Assembly (NCBI RefSeq): GCF_004331685.1
Contig: NZ_SJSM01000028.1
Location: 1 to 63,213, forward strand
From: Pedobacter hiemivivus
GTDB taxonomy: Bacteria > Bacteroidota > Bacteroidia > Sphingobacteriales > Sphingobacteriaceae
Direction: 5' to 3'
DNA length: 63,213 nucleotides
Within the stretch, counting starts at the first letter, position 1. The number at the start of each line of letters is the position of its first letter. Of this stretch, positions 52,852 through 61,990 are shown piece by piece. The position numbers and the translations under genes are program-made. The notes under the pieces are model-generated. The model saw only the letters and a program-made list of their open reading frames with translations. It did no database searches and was not told the DNA's origin.

Positions 52852-55020
52852 ATGAATAATCAACACAAATGGAATTTTAGTATCGGCATGATGCTGTGCT
52901 TCCTGCTGTTTATTGGTGCTTGTAAAAAAGATAAGGTAGAAGTACCTGTGGTGCCCTTCAAAATAGACAGCTATTACCCGAATAGTGGGAATGCAGGAAC
53001 CTTGGTTTCCATTGTTGGCGAAGGTTTTGGAACCGAGCTAAGTAAGTATTCGGCAACCATTTCTGGTAAAGCCGCAGAAGTGATCAGTGCCACAGAAAGC
53101 ACCATCGTGGTTCGGATGCCGGAAGGTGGCGTAACCGGTGCATTGGCGCTTACCTATGATTCGCGCAATTTTGACCTGGGACAATATATCTACCAGGCCT
53201 TAAGCGTGCAGAATGTATTTCCCGCCAATGGCCCTGCGGGCTCTCAAATCCGGATTACCGGCGCTGGTTTCAGTAGTACTACTGGGCCGGCTACGGTTTT
53301 CATCAACGGAAAACCAGCCTTGGTAGTCAGCGTATCTGACGAAATTATTGTAGCCGAAGTACCGGTAGATGCTGGTTTTGGGCCGATAGTCGTGAAGGTG
53401 GATGGTAAAGAAGCCAAAGGTCAGAACTTCACTTATCAGGCCATTAGCAATATTAAACCTTTAAGCGGCGGCAAGAACACAAAAGTGACGATCACTGGTG
53501 TGGGTTTTGAAGAACTTGCTGCGGGTAACCTGATCGATTTTAACGGAACAAGCGCCACAGTATTGGAAGCGACGAAAGAAAAACTGGTAGTGCTGGCACC
53601 TGATGGCGTTAAAACAGGACCACTTTCTGTAAACATCAACGGGCAAAAAACGTCTGGACCTGTATTTACCGTAGTTGCTCCACCATCGATTCAAGTCGTA
53701 ACGCCATTAAGCGGCCCGAAAGGAGCTGAAATGACTATTTCTGGGGCTTTGTTTAGTGCGGTTCTGGACGAAAATAAAGTCTTTATTAATGGCGTTTCCG
53801 TTCCAGTTCAAGCTGCTAGCGAAAACCAGATCAAGCTATTAGTGCCCGGCGGTACAGGTACTGGATTGGTAAAAGTGGTAGTGAATGATCAGGCAACTGA
53901 TGGTCCGCAATTTAAAGACCAAACGCTGGGTATCCTTTCTGTAAGTCCGGATAACGGCTTGGCTGGTACAACAATTACCATTAAAGGATCAGGTTTTAGT
54001 GCCAGCCCTGTAAACAACAAAGTGTACTTTAACGGATTACAGGCAACTGTAAAAACCGCCACAGAAAACACATTGGTACTGGATGCACCAGCAGGATTAA
54101 GTACCGGTGATTTAAAAGTAGTGGTGGACGGTCAGGAAGCACTGGCGCCACAGGAATTTAGAAGAGCAGGAATGCTGACACTAGCCGGTGGACCTAACAG
54201 TGATACTTTTGGAGGTTTCATGGCTGGTATAGCAGTAGATAACAGTGGAAATGTCTATGCAGCGGACAGAATGAATGGTGTGGTGAAAAAGATTACACCA
54301 GCTGGGGAGGTCAGTATATTACAGGCCAATGGTACCAACATTACTTTTGATACCCCATACGGAATTGTGATCGATAAACAGGATAATATATATGTGTCAG
54401 ATATTGGCCGCAATCACATCAGGAAAATTACGCCTTCAGGTCAGAATACGGTCTATGTTTCCGGCTTTGCGCCAGGTTTAATGACATTTGACAATGCTGG
54501 AAATCTGTATGTGAACATTGTGGCTGCTTATGCGGGTATGAACAAAGTAAATACAGCCGGTAGTTATACGAAAATCAGCGGTCCATTTTGGCCTATGGCT
54601 AAGGCAGTGGTAGATGCAGATGGAAATCTATATTATGTAGATTCCAGTTCAAGCAGTAATAATGCGATTGGACGTATTGCTGCAGGAGGTGGAAATGAAA
54701 ACTATTTCACAGGTAGTTCTGATGCTGGATTCCAGGATGGAATAGGATTAGCGGCAAGATTTAACAGTATTTCAGGTGGATTGGCTTTATATGGCCCTGG
54801 TAAATTGATTGCCGGTGACAAGTACAATTACGCATTAAGAGAAGTTGATATTGCCAGTAAAAAGGTTTCAACGCTGGTAAAATTGTCCAATGGTTTTGCA
54901 GATGGTTCATTCTCTCAGGCCAAAATAGGCTCAATGGACGATATGGCCGTTGACAAAGATGGAAATATCTACATTTTAGATGCCGCAAATAAAGCGATAC
55001 GGAAAGTGTTTTTGAAGTAA
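52852..55020 (+). CDS. Lipoprotein with five IPT/TIG domains and NHL propeller
   Basis: The protein has 722 residues. Signal CFLLFIGAC is followed by Lys-Lys-Asp-Lys. Five IPT/TIG immunoglobulin-like domains follow from about 40 to 440, each starting near I..(Y/F)P..G..GT and containing (I/V)xGxGF. An NHL-type beta-propeller occupies about 445-722 (AGIAVDNSGNVYAADRMNGV, then YGIVIDKQDNIYVSDIGRNH). Such proteins present binding domains on rods at the cell surface. It is the last gene of the locus and is followed by a hairpin terminator at 55045. Confidence 0.92.
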   Translation: MNNQHKWNFSIGMMLCFLLFIGACKKDKVEVPVVPFKIDSYYPNSGNAGTLVSIVGEGFGTELSKYSATISGKAAEVISATESTIVVRMPEGGVTGALALTYDSRNFDLGQYIYQALSVQNVFPANGPAGSQIRITGAGFSSTTGPATVFINGKPALVVSVSDEIIVAEVPVDAGFGPIVVKVDGKEAKGQNFTYQAISNIKPLSGGKNTKVTITGVGFEELAAGNLIDFNGTSATVLEATKEKLVVLAPDGVKTGPLSVNINGQKTSGPVFTVVAPPSIQVVTPLSGPKGAEMTISGALFSAVLDENKVFINGVSVPVQAASENQIKLLVPGGTGTGLVKVVVNDQATDGPQFKDQTLGILSVSPDNGLAGTTITIKGSGFSASPVNNKVYFNGLQATVKTATENTLVLDAPAGLSTGDLKVVVDGQEALAPQEFRRAGMLTLAGGPNSDTFGGFMAGIAVDNSGNVYAADRMNGVVKKITPAGEVSILQANGTNITFDTPYGIVIDKQDNIYVSDIGRNHIRKITPSGQNTVYVSGFAPGLMTFDNAGNLYVNIVAAYAGMNKVNTAGSYTKISGPFWPMAKAVVDADGNLYYVDSSSSSNNAIGRIAAGGGNENYFTGSSDAGFQDGIGLAARFNSISGGLALYGPGKLIAGDKYNYALREVDIASKKVSTLVKLSNGFADGSFSQAKIGSMDDMAVDKDGNIYILDAANKAIRKVFLK

Positions 55021-55044
55021 TCTTAAAAATGACCTTATCATAAA

Positions 55045-55086
55045 AAAAGAGGTTGATCATCTTTTATCGATGAATCAACCTCTTTT
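55045..55086 (+). terminator. Terminator of the FAS1/TonB locus
   Basis: A 13-bp perfect stem (55045-55057 with 55074-55086), with an A-rich left arm and a T-rich right arm, lies 25 bases after the last stop codon. Confidence 0.8.
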
Positions 55087-55287
55087 ACCCCAAAAAAAAA
55101 TAACAATTAAATGGTATACCTTTCAGCGGTTCCGCTTAAGCATACCAACCCTCTTTAAAGATTTTTTAAATCTCTACACCTCTAAGTTATCGATTTATAT
55201 AAATAAATCAAAATAAAATTATTGCCTTTTAAGCCATTATTTGGATGATTTTTGCTAGATTAAGCGCGAAAATATTACCTTCAAATT

Positions 55288-57876
55288 ATGATGCAAAAAC
55301 AACGAGCAAAAGGTCAGAGAGAGTCTATATTTAACAATGAAGTCGTATCCCGGTTCGAACTTTATAATAGCCTTTTCCTAACCCTTCCGTTTTACAAAGT
55401 TAAAGACACCGGTACTTTACTCCCTCTCTTTTTAAAATACTGCGAGGATGGTGTAAAAAACCATGACACTCCCGCAGAAATTATTGATGTTTTTTTCAAG
55501 AAGTACACCCAAAAGCATTCAAAGAAGGACATTATAGACCTTTTATTCCGTTTTATACAATACATAGAGCGTCAGGTTGTATTATTCGATGCTGTAGAGG
55601 ATGCTTCCTTCAATAAGCTGAATGCTGCCGATGAACACAATGCCTTATTGTCGTACCTTAAAAAGGGCACAGACAATAAAGCCCTTACCGATAAGATTGA
55701 AAAACTAATCGAAGAGTTTTCTCTTCGTCTGGTATTAACGGCACACCCTACCCAGTTTTATCCAGGTAGCGTATTGTCGATCATTACCGATCTAACCACT
55801 GCGATCAAAACCAATGACATATCAAGTATCAACCTGTTGTTACAGCAATTGGGTAAAACGCCTTTCTTTAACAAGAAGTCGCCAACCCCTGTTGATGAAG
55901 CATTAAGCCTGGCCTGGTACCTTGAAAACGTATTCTATTTTGCGGCGGCAAATATCCAGTCAGAAGTAGATAAGAGCTTAAACGATTACAACCTGCAGTC
56001 TAAAAAGATCATCGAATTGGGCTTCTGGCCAGGTGGCGACAGGGATGGCAATCCGAATGTACATGCCGATTCTACGGTACAGGTTTCAAAAATGCTACGT
56101 CAAATCCTATTTAGGTGCTATTACCGTGATTTCAGAAACCTTAAACGCCGCATTACCTTCAGAGGTGTAGAAGATACGATTGCAATTGTACAAGATGTAT
56201 TGTACAAAAATGCCTTCGATCCTAATATCCCGATGGAGAATATTGCCGATTTCTTAATCGAAAACCTCAATAAAATCTTAACCACTTTAAACGAAGACCA
56301 CGATGGCCTGTTCACTGATGTAGTATCAGATTTGATCCGTAAAGTAGAACTTTATGGTAGTCATTTCGCTTCTTTAGACATCAGACAAGACAGCCGCGTA
56401 CTTAGAGATGTACACGCTTTCTGCCGTCAAAGCAAGCCAATCGTTTCCTTGTTCCCTGAAAACTACGACAGTCTTTCCGAAGCAGAAAAGATTGAAAACA
56501 TGTCGTTCAAAAGCGCCAAATTGAATGCTGCTGAAACTACAGACTCATTGATTAAGGATACCTTGCAAACCATCGCTGAGATCAAACAGATCCAGGCAAG
56601 CAATGGAGAACTGGCCTGCCACCGTTTCATCATCAGTAATTGTCAGCAGGCTAGCGACATCTTGCAGTTGATGGAGCTTTTCCTATGGAATGGCTGGGAA
56701 GAAGACAACCTATCCATTGATTTCGTGCCTTTATTTGAAACGGTACATGACCTTGCAGATGCTGCAGAAATCATGAATACGCTTTACACACACCCTTTTT
56801 ACAAAAAACACTTAAAAAACCGCGGCAACAAACAACATATCATGTTGGGCTTCTCAGACAGCACCAAAGATGGTGGTTATCTAATGGCCAACTGGTCTAT
56901 TTTTAATGCTAAAGTAGCCTTAACAGGAATTGCGGACCAACACAATATACAACTAGCCTTTTTTGATGGTCGTGGCGGCCCACCTTCACGTGGAGGGGGT
57001 AAAACACACCGTTTCTATGCCTCTATGGGTAAAGAAATTGCCAACAAGAACATTCAATTGACCATACAGGGTCAAACCATCAGTTCACAGTACGGATCAA
57101 TCGACAGTGCCGAATTTAACATCGAACAGCTGATCAATGCCGGCATGTCTGCGGGAATGAAAGAAACACACAATATTTTACTCGACCCACTGCACAAAAA
57201 CCTATTGGATGTAATGGCAAAAGACAGTTACGAGTCCTTCCTTGCTTTACGCCAGCACCCCCTATTTTTGAGTTACTTAGAGAAATTCTCTCCCCTAACC
57301 CTACTGTCTAAAATCACCATTAGCAGCAGACCGGTAAAACGTAATTCTGGAGGCGCGTTAAAACTAGAAGATCTTAGGGCAATCAGCTTTGTAACTGCCT
57401 GGAGTCAGTTAAAACAAAACATTCCTGGGTTTTATGGAATGGGAACGGCTTTAAAAAACCAGAAAGCTGAAGGCAATTGGGATAAAGTTGTAAAAACATA
57501 CCAGGAATCAGGATACTTTAAAACCATCGTAGATAACTGTATGATGTCGATGAGCAAGTCAGATTTCTCTATCACTGCCCACTTTGCAAATGATAAAGAA
57601 TATGGTGCTTTCTGGAAAATCTTACACGACGAATTCGAGCTCTCTAAGGAGATGTTATTGGAGCTTTCGGGACACACGGCCTTAATGGAGAATTACCCCG
57701 TTGAGAAGAGCTCTATTGCAGTCAGAGAGAAGATTGTATTACCTCTTGTACTCATCCAGCACTATGCATTGGAACAATTGCAATCTAAAATTACAGATGA
57801 GGAGCAACAATCCTATGAAAAACTAGCGATCAGAACGGTGTACGGCATTGTAAATGCCGGTCGTAACCTGGCTTAA
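55288..57876 (+). CDS. ppc: Phosphoenolpyruvate carboxylase
   Basis: The 862-residue enzyme converts phosphoenolpyruvate and bicarbonate to oxaloacetate, replenishing the TCA cycle. Key motifs are present: the catalytic His in LTAHPTQFYPGS, GFWPGGDRDGNPNVH, FDGRGGPPSRGGGKTHRFY and QGQTISSQYGSIDSAEFN. The length is close to E. coli PEPC (883). The C-terminus ends NAGRNLA instead of the common AGMRNTG. The gene stands alone with a terminator on each side. Confidence 0.97.
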   Translation: MMQKQRAKGQRESIFNNEVVSRFELYNSLFLTLPFYKVKDTGTLLPLFLKYCEDGVKNHDTPAEIIDVFFKKYTQKHSKKDIIDLLFRFIQYIERQVVLFDAVEDASFNKLNAADEHNALLSYLKKGTDNKALTDKIEKLIEEFSLRLVLTAHPTQFYPGSVLSIITDLTTAIKTNDISSINLLLQQLGKTPFFNKKSPTPVDEALSLAWYLENVFYFAAANIQSEVDKSLNDYNLQSKKIIELGFWPGGDRDGNPNVHADSTVQVSKMLRQILFRCYYRDFRNLKRRITFRGVEDTIAIVQDVLYKNAFDPNIPMENIADFLIENLNKILTTLNEDHDGLFTDVVSDLIRKVELYGSHFASLDIRQDSRVLRDVHAFCRQSKPIVSLFPENYDSLSEAEKIENMSFKSAKLNAAETTDSLIKDTLQTIAEIKQIQASNGELACHRFIISNCQQASDILQLMELFLWNGWEEDNLSIDFVPLFETVHDLADAAEIMNTLYTHPFYKKHLKNRGNKQHIMLGFSDSTKDGGYLMANWSIFNAKVALTGIADQHNIQLAFFDGRGGPPSRGGGKTHRFYASMGKEIANKNIQLTIQGQTISSQYGSIDSAEFNIEQLINAGMSAGMKETHNILLDPLHKNLLDVMAKDSYESFLALRQHPLFLSYLEKFSPLTLLSKITISSRPVKRNSGGALKLEDLRAISFVTAWSQLKQNIPGFYGMGTALKNQKAEGNWDKVVKTYQESGYFKTIVDNCMMSMSKSDFSITAHFANDKEYGAFWKILHDEFELSKEMLLELSGHTALMENYPVEKSSIAVREKIVLPLVLIQHYALEQLQSKITDEEQQSYEKLAIRTVYGIVNAGRNLA

Positions 57877-57879
57877 AAG

Positions 57880-57923
57880 CACAAAAAAAGGGCGATTCAA
57901 ATTGGAATCGCCCTTTTTTTGTG
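57880..57923. terminator. Bidirectional terminator between ppc and the peroxiredoxin operon
   Basis: A perfect 19-bp stem (57880-57898 with 57905-57923) contains GGGCGATTC and flanking A- and T-runs. It serves both convergent units. Confidence 0.9.
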
Positions 57924-57934
57924 TGTATCAGAAA

Positions 57935-58186
57935 TTAATTTCTATCAATTGAGCCCATTACTTTTTGGCCAAATGCATTCAGCGCGTCTTTTTCAACCAT
58001 ACCGCTCTTTACACTCTCATGAACTTCAAGTGCACCACAGATATTGGTAATCATTTCACCCGCTACATTAACCTCTTCCTCATTTACGCCTCTAAATTCA
58101 CAGAAAGCTTCTAAAACAGTTAAAGTTGCTTCAAGATCCTCAGGCGTGCTATTTTGGAATAGCTGTCTTATTACTGGTATTTTCAT
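57935..58186 (-). CDS. Small conserved protein (DUF6952-like) of the peroxiredoxin operon
   Basis: This 83-residue acidic, helical, soluble protein (MKIPVIRQLFQNSTPEDLEA) has one Cys in CEFRG and another in ITNICGALEV. Similar small proteins follow thioredoxin and AhpC-like genes across Bacteroidota and are annotated DUF6952; I recall this name but cannot confirm it. Its ATG overlaps the thioredoxin stop by 4 bases, so translation is coupled. Role unknown; a redox partner or adaptor is inferred from context. Confidence 0.75.
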   Translation of the reverse strand: MKIPVIRQLFQNSTPEDLEATLTVLEAFCEFRGVNEEEVNVAGEMITNICGALEVHESVKSGMVEKDALNAFGQKVMGSIDRN

Positions 58187-58494
58187 GATTTTATTTTATC
58201 AAATAATTCATTTAACACTTCTGCCTTATTGGTCTGAGCCTGATCAACCAGCACTCCACCTTCAAAGGCTGCAAAAGTTGGTAAATTATCAACGTTTGCA
58301 AGTTTGCGTGAACCAGGAAGTTTTTCCGCATCCACAATTAAGAAAGTAACATCTTCGTTCTCAGCTGCCAGCTTCTTGAATTTTGGTTTCATGATTCTGC
58401 AGTTTCCACACCAAGATGCAGCATACTGAACCATAACCTTGTTGTTTTCAGCAACATACTGTTGAAGATTATCTTCTGTTAATTCTAAAAACAT
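58183..58494 (-). CDS. Thioredoxin-family protein with CGNC active site
   Basis: This 103-residue cytosolic thioredoxin fold has active site W-C-G-N-C in YAASWCGNCRIMKPKFK and the cis-Pro loop in VDNLPTFAAFEGG. The central residues GN instead of GP change the redox potential relative to Trx1. It probably reduces the peroxiredoxin encoded 15 bases upstream in the same operon. Confidence 0.93.
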   Translation of the reverse strand: MFLELTEDNLQQYVAENNKVMVQYAASWCGNCRIMKPKFKKLAAENEDVTFLIVDAEKLPGSRKLANVDNLPTFAAFEGGVLVDQAQTNKAEVLNELFDKIKS

Positions 58495-58509
58495 AATTTT
58501 TATTTTTTA

Positions 58510-59142
58510 TTAGTTAGCGCTCAGGTATTCTGCAACGCCAGTTCTGTTCGCATTCATTGCTTCTTTTCCTTCTTCCCAGTTAGCAGGGCAAACTTCGCCA
58601 TGTTTCTGAACGTGAGCATAAGCATCAATTAAGCGTAAATATTCTTTTACGTTTCTACCTACCGGCATATCATTAACACTTTCGTGGAATACTTTACCAG
58701 TTTCATCAATTAAATAAGTAGCTCTGTAAGTTACGTTTGAACCAGAGAAAGATTCGTTTCCTTCTTCGTCGTACTCAACGTCCTGATCTACAATACCTAA
58801 AATGTTAGCTAAATGTCTGTGTGTATCCGCTAAGATTGGATAAGTTACACCTTCAATACCACCATTTTCTTTTGCAGTATTTAACCATGCAAAGTGAACT
58901 TCGTTAGTATCGCATGAAGCACCAATTACAATTGTATTTCTTTTTTCAAAATCAGGTAAAGCGGCTTGGAAAGCGTGTAATTCTGTTGGACAAACAAAAG
59001 TAAAATCTTTTGGATACCAGAATAATATAACTTTTTTCTCTTTACTTACTGCTTCTTCAAAAATGTTGATTTTCAAATCGTCACCCATTTCTGACATTGC
59101 ATCAATGCTTACGCTCGGGAATTTTTTACCTACTATTGCCAT
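58510..59142 (-). CDS. AhpC/2-Cys peroxiredoxin
   Basis: This 210-residue peroxiredoxin has the peroxidatic Cys in FTFVCPTELHAFQ and the resolving Cys in HGEVCPANWEEGKEA, a typical 2-Cys arrangement. It reduces hydrogen peroxide and organic peroxides. No AhpF is present; instead, the thioredoxin next door is the likely reductant. It is first in the operon and has a near-ideal promoter. The family name AhpC is supported; the exact subclass is not. Confidence 0.95.
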   Translation of the reverse strand: MAIVGKKFPSVSIDAMSEMGDDLKINIFEEAVSKEKKVILFWYPKDFTFVCPTELHAFQAALPDFEKRNTIVIGASCDTNEVHFAWLNTAKENGGIEGVTYPILADTHRHLANILGIVDQDVEYDEEGNESFSGSNVTYRATYLIDETGKVFHESVNDMPVGRNVKEYLRLIDAYAHVQKHGEVCPANWEEGKEAMNANRTGVAEYLSAN

Positions 59143-59179
59143 AATTATTTTTGTATTTTATTGTTCTTTTTTTACAGTG

Positions 59180-59210
59180 CAAAGATAAGCCTATCTGCAC
59201 TCAAAAACAA
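59180..59210 (-). promoter_or_regulatory. Peroxiredoxin operon promoter (TTG-N20-TATCTTTG)
   Basis: Minus strand TTG (59208-59210) and exact TATCTTTG (59180-59187) are 20 bases apart. The 5' untranslated region would be about 30 bases. Best promoter in the window. Confidence 0.7.
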
Positions 59211-59304
59211 CCGCATTTGGGATATTACGGATACTAAATCTTGATAGGCATATAGAGGATATCTATAATGCGATTATTGAAATTAGTTTTTATCTATGTG
59301 GCTT

Positions 59305-60513
59305 TTATCTGATTACCCTACCCGACTTATCAATATTCACATCAAAGGGAGTTAAGTATTCATCCACCAATACGGCAAATTCACGACGGGTAACATTCCT
59401 ATTTAAATCAAACTCATTTTTAAAATGATAGCGTGACACCCATCTTTTCTGAACTTCGGCTTTGGTAGTTTCAGGTGATTTGTTGCCAACCATACAAATC
59501 ATGTTTAACACAGCACCTAACGTCATGTTTGCTTCTTTATAATCATCAAACCAAATTTGGGCTTTGTAGTAAAACTCCTTTAATGGCGCTTTTATTTCGG
59601 CTGTAGTCACCTCCTGCTCTGGATTGAAATTAGCCAGGCCTTTTACCAAACTTGCCTTTAAAAAGCCCGAAAGACCAACAAACTGAATTGACTTCCAATT
59701 GGGATCGTCATGTAAAATGTCGGCAAAAGGCATAACCGACAAACGATGGTTGATTAGCTCCTTCTGTATTGACTTTAAAACCGAGAGTGAGGTTTTTGTC
59801 CTAAAAAACACCGCATAAGCTGCTGTAGCCCCAGCCGCCTGTCCTCCGGCAAAACTTTCGTCTTCTGGATTCAAAACCACCAGGTTTTCCTGCTTCGGCA
59901 GCAGGAAGCTGTCTAACAGAATAACATTAGCGTTGCTGTTGTTAACCCAATAGCCTGCACTAACGCTTCCCCGGTAAAGATTATCACTATAATTTAAAGG
60001 CTGCCATTGCTTCTTAACGGCCCCTTTTAACGCCAAAGCCTCCGTTACATTTCCGCTACCATCTGCATTAACAAGCACCTCCGCTTTTATGGTTCGCCCA
60101 TCTTCCAACAGCACATTCCAATTGTTACCTGATCTTTTTATCCTGGACCACTTTACATTCCTCAACACGGTTAAATTTTTAGTGCTGTCGGACCAGGTTT
60201 TAAGTACCGCATTTGCACTGGTCTCATCCACATATACCTTGCTTAAACTATCCGAAATCCCTTTTGCCAAACGCATCTTTTTTAAAAACAAGGATTCAAG
60301 GCCCGAACTGACATTCTTATCCTGAGGCGTAACAACCAGATCTGCAGCCTGAATTAGCATGATGGTTTTAACGCCCGAAATTGCCGACTGAAACCCTGAT
60401 CCAATAGCGTTATCCCCCTTGCCAATTACTAAAACCCCAGTTTTAATGGTCTGAGCAGCGGCAATTTGTGTAAACACAGAAATCACGAAAACAACAAACA
60501 ATCCTTTTTTCAT
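59305..60513 (-). CDS. Exported, degenerate FAD-dependent oxidoreductase-like protein
   Basis: The protein has 402 residues. Its signal peptide ends IAAAQ. The N-terminal TGVLVIGKGDNAIGSGFQSA aligns in style with the FAD-binding GxGxxG of FAD_oxidored (PF12831) proteins, but the glycine pattern is broken. ALLUSIONS to that family remain in VLVNADGSGNVTEALALKG and FAGGQAAGATAAYAVFFRT. The C-terminal ~60 residues (NRNVTRREFAVLVDEYLTPF) look like an S-layer-homology-type module. It is shorter than typical members (about 540). It may have lost flavin binding and become a structural or binding protein. Confidence 0.65.
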   Translation of the reverse strand: MKKGLFVVFVISVFTQIAAAQTIKTGVLVIGKGDNAIGSGFQSAISGVKTIMLIQAADLVVTPQDKNVSSGLESLFLKKMRLAKGISDSLSKVYVDETSANAVLKTWSDSTKNLTVLRNVKWSRIKRSGNNWNVLLEDGRTIKAEVLVNADGSGNVTEALALKGAVKKQWQPLNYSDNLYRGSVSAGYWVNNSNANVILLDSFLLPKQENLVVLNPEDESFAGGQAAGATAAYAVFFRTKTSLSVLKSIQKELINHRLSVMPFADILHDDPNWKSIQFVGLSGFLKASLVKGLANFNPEQEVTTAEIKAPLKEFYYKAQIWFDDYKEANMTLGAVLNMICMVGNKSPETTKAEVQKRWVSRYHFKNEFDLNRNVTRREFAVLVDEYLTPFDVNIDKSGRVIR

Positions 60514-60587
60514 TTTGTACGTACTTATGTATATATTTAATAACGATCAGCAATATCGATTAATAATTCCCCAGCTTTAACATCGCC

Positions 60588-61988
60588 ATGACGCAAATCA
60601 TCAATTCCGTATTCGAAGCTCAGCAAAAACATAAATATACGCTTAGAAACAGCAATGCAACAGAAAGAATTGATAAATTAAAAACTTTAAAGGCCACCAT
60701 AGAGAAATATGAAAAGGACATTTACGCCGCCTTGCAATCCGACTTGCGCAAAAGTCAGTTCGAAGCTGCTGTAACCGAACTCATATTTATTTATGGGGAA
60801 TTAGACTTCGCGATAAAGAACGTAGGCAAATGGATGAAACCCAAGCGTGTCGGAAAAAGTCTAACAAGTCTGATGGCAAAAAATAGGATCTATTATGAGC
60901 CAAAAGGCGCCTGCCTGATCATTTCCCCTTGGAATTACCCCTTTCAATTAATGGTGAGCCCGCTTTTATCTGCTATTGCAGCCGGAAATTGTGCCATATT
61001 GAAACCTTCGGAACTAAGCCCGGCAACCAGCAGTATCATTAACAAAATCATCAAAGAATGCTTTGAAGAACAGGAAATTTGCTGTTTTGAGGGCGACGCG
61101 TCAGTATCAACCACCTTACTTGCCCTTCCTTTTGATCATATCTTTTTTACCGGAAGCACTGCAATTGGCAAGGTCGTGATGGAAGCAGCAGCAAAAAACT
61201 TAACCTCAGTAACACTCGAACTTGGGGGCAAATCACCCGCCATAATCGACGAAAGTGCCAACCTTAAAAAAGCTGCAGAAAAAATTGCCTGGGGCAAACT
61301 CATCAATGCTGGCCAGACCTGTATCGCTCCTGACTATATTTTAATCCCCGAAAGCAGACAAGAAGAGTTTGTGATGGAATATGCCCATGCAGCTAACCGT
61401 CTGTTTTTTAACAGCAACCAGCAAATCAATGAAAATGCCTATGCAAAGATCATCAACGACAGGCATTTCAAAAGACTAACGACATTAATGGATGATGCGA
61501 CCGAAAAAGGCGCAAAGATAGCCTTTGGTGGCGGAAAGGATGAGGCCAAACAGACCATAAACCCAACCGTATTGACTCAGGTTAACCTGGATTCGGATAT
61601 CATGAAAGAAGAGATCTTTGGGCCAGTTTTACCCATCATCACCTATCAAACATCCGAAGAAGCCATTGAGCAAATAAACGGCCGTAGTAAACCGCTGGCC
61701 CTATATATTTTTAGCGCAAACCACAAGAATATCAATCATATCATCAAAAACACTTCTGCTGGCGGCACATGTGTGAACGATGTATTGATCCATATTTCCA
61801 ACCCTAAACTACCCTTTGGCGGAGTAAATAGTAGCGGTATGGGCAGCTGTCATGGTTTTTTCGGGTTCAAAACCTTCTCTCATGAACGCGCTATTGTGTT
61901 CCAATCCGCGATGAACATGAGTAATTTGATTTACCCCCCTTACGAGGGTAAACACGGCTTATTAAAATGGCTTAAAAAACTGATGTAA
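60588..61988 (+). CDS. Aldehyde dehydrogenase, class 3 type
   Basis: This 466-residue NAD(P)-dependent aldehyde dehydrogenase has the catalytic Cys in INAGQTCIAPDYIL, the general-base Glu in VTLELGGKSPAIID and the nucleotide motif FFTGSTAIGKVVM. Length and C-terminal tail (PPYEGKHGLLKWLKKLM) fit the ALDH3/fatty aldehyde dehydrogenase group, where the basic hydrophobic tail can bind membranes. It oxidises medium or long chain aldehydes to acids. Divergent from the flavoprotein-like gene and convergent with the dioxygenase. Confidence 0.94.
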   Translation: MTQIINSVFEAQQKHKYTLRNSNATERIDKLKTLKATIEKYEKDIYAALQSDLRKSQFEAAVTELIFIYGELDFAIKNVGKWMKPKRVGKSLTSLMAKNRIYYEPKGACLIISPWNYPFQLMVSPLLSAIAAGNCAILKPSELSPATSSIINKIIKECFEEQEICCFEGDASVSTTLLALPFDHIFFTGSTAIGKVVMEAAAKNLTSVTLELGGKSPAIIDESANLKKAAEKIAWGKLINAGQTCIAPDYILIPESRQEEFVMEYAHAANRLFFNSNQQINENAYAKIINDRHFKRLTTLMDDATEKGAKIAFGGGKDEAKQTINPTVLTQVNLDSDIMKEEIFGPVLPIITYQTSEEAIEQINGRSKPLALYIFSANHKNINHIIKNTSAGGTCVNDVLIHISNPKLPFGGVNSSGMGSCHGFFGFKTFSHERAIVFQSAMNMSNLIYPPYEGKHGLLKWLKKLM

Positions 61989-61990
61989 GC

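Noticed and set aside
55100..55200. Small hairpin with CAGCGG/CCGCT upstream of ppc
   Set aside because: Stem is short and interrupted, and a strong terminator already lies at 55045.
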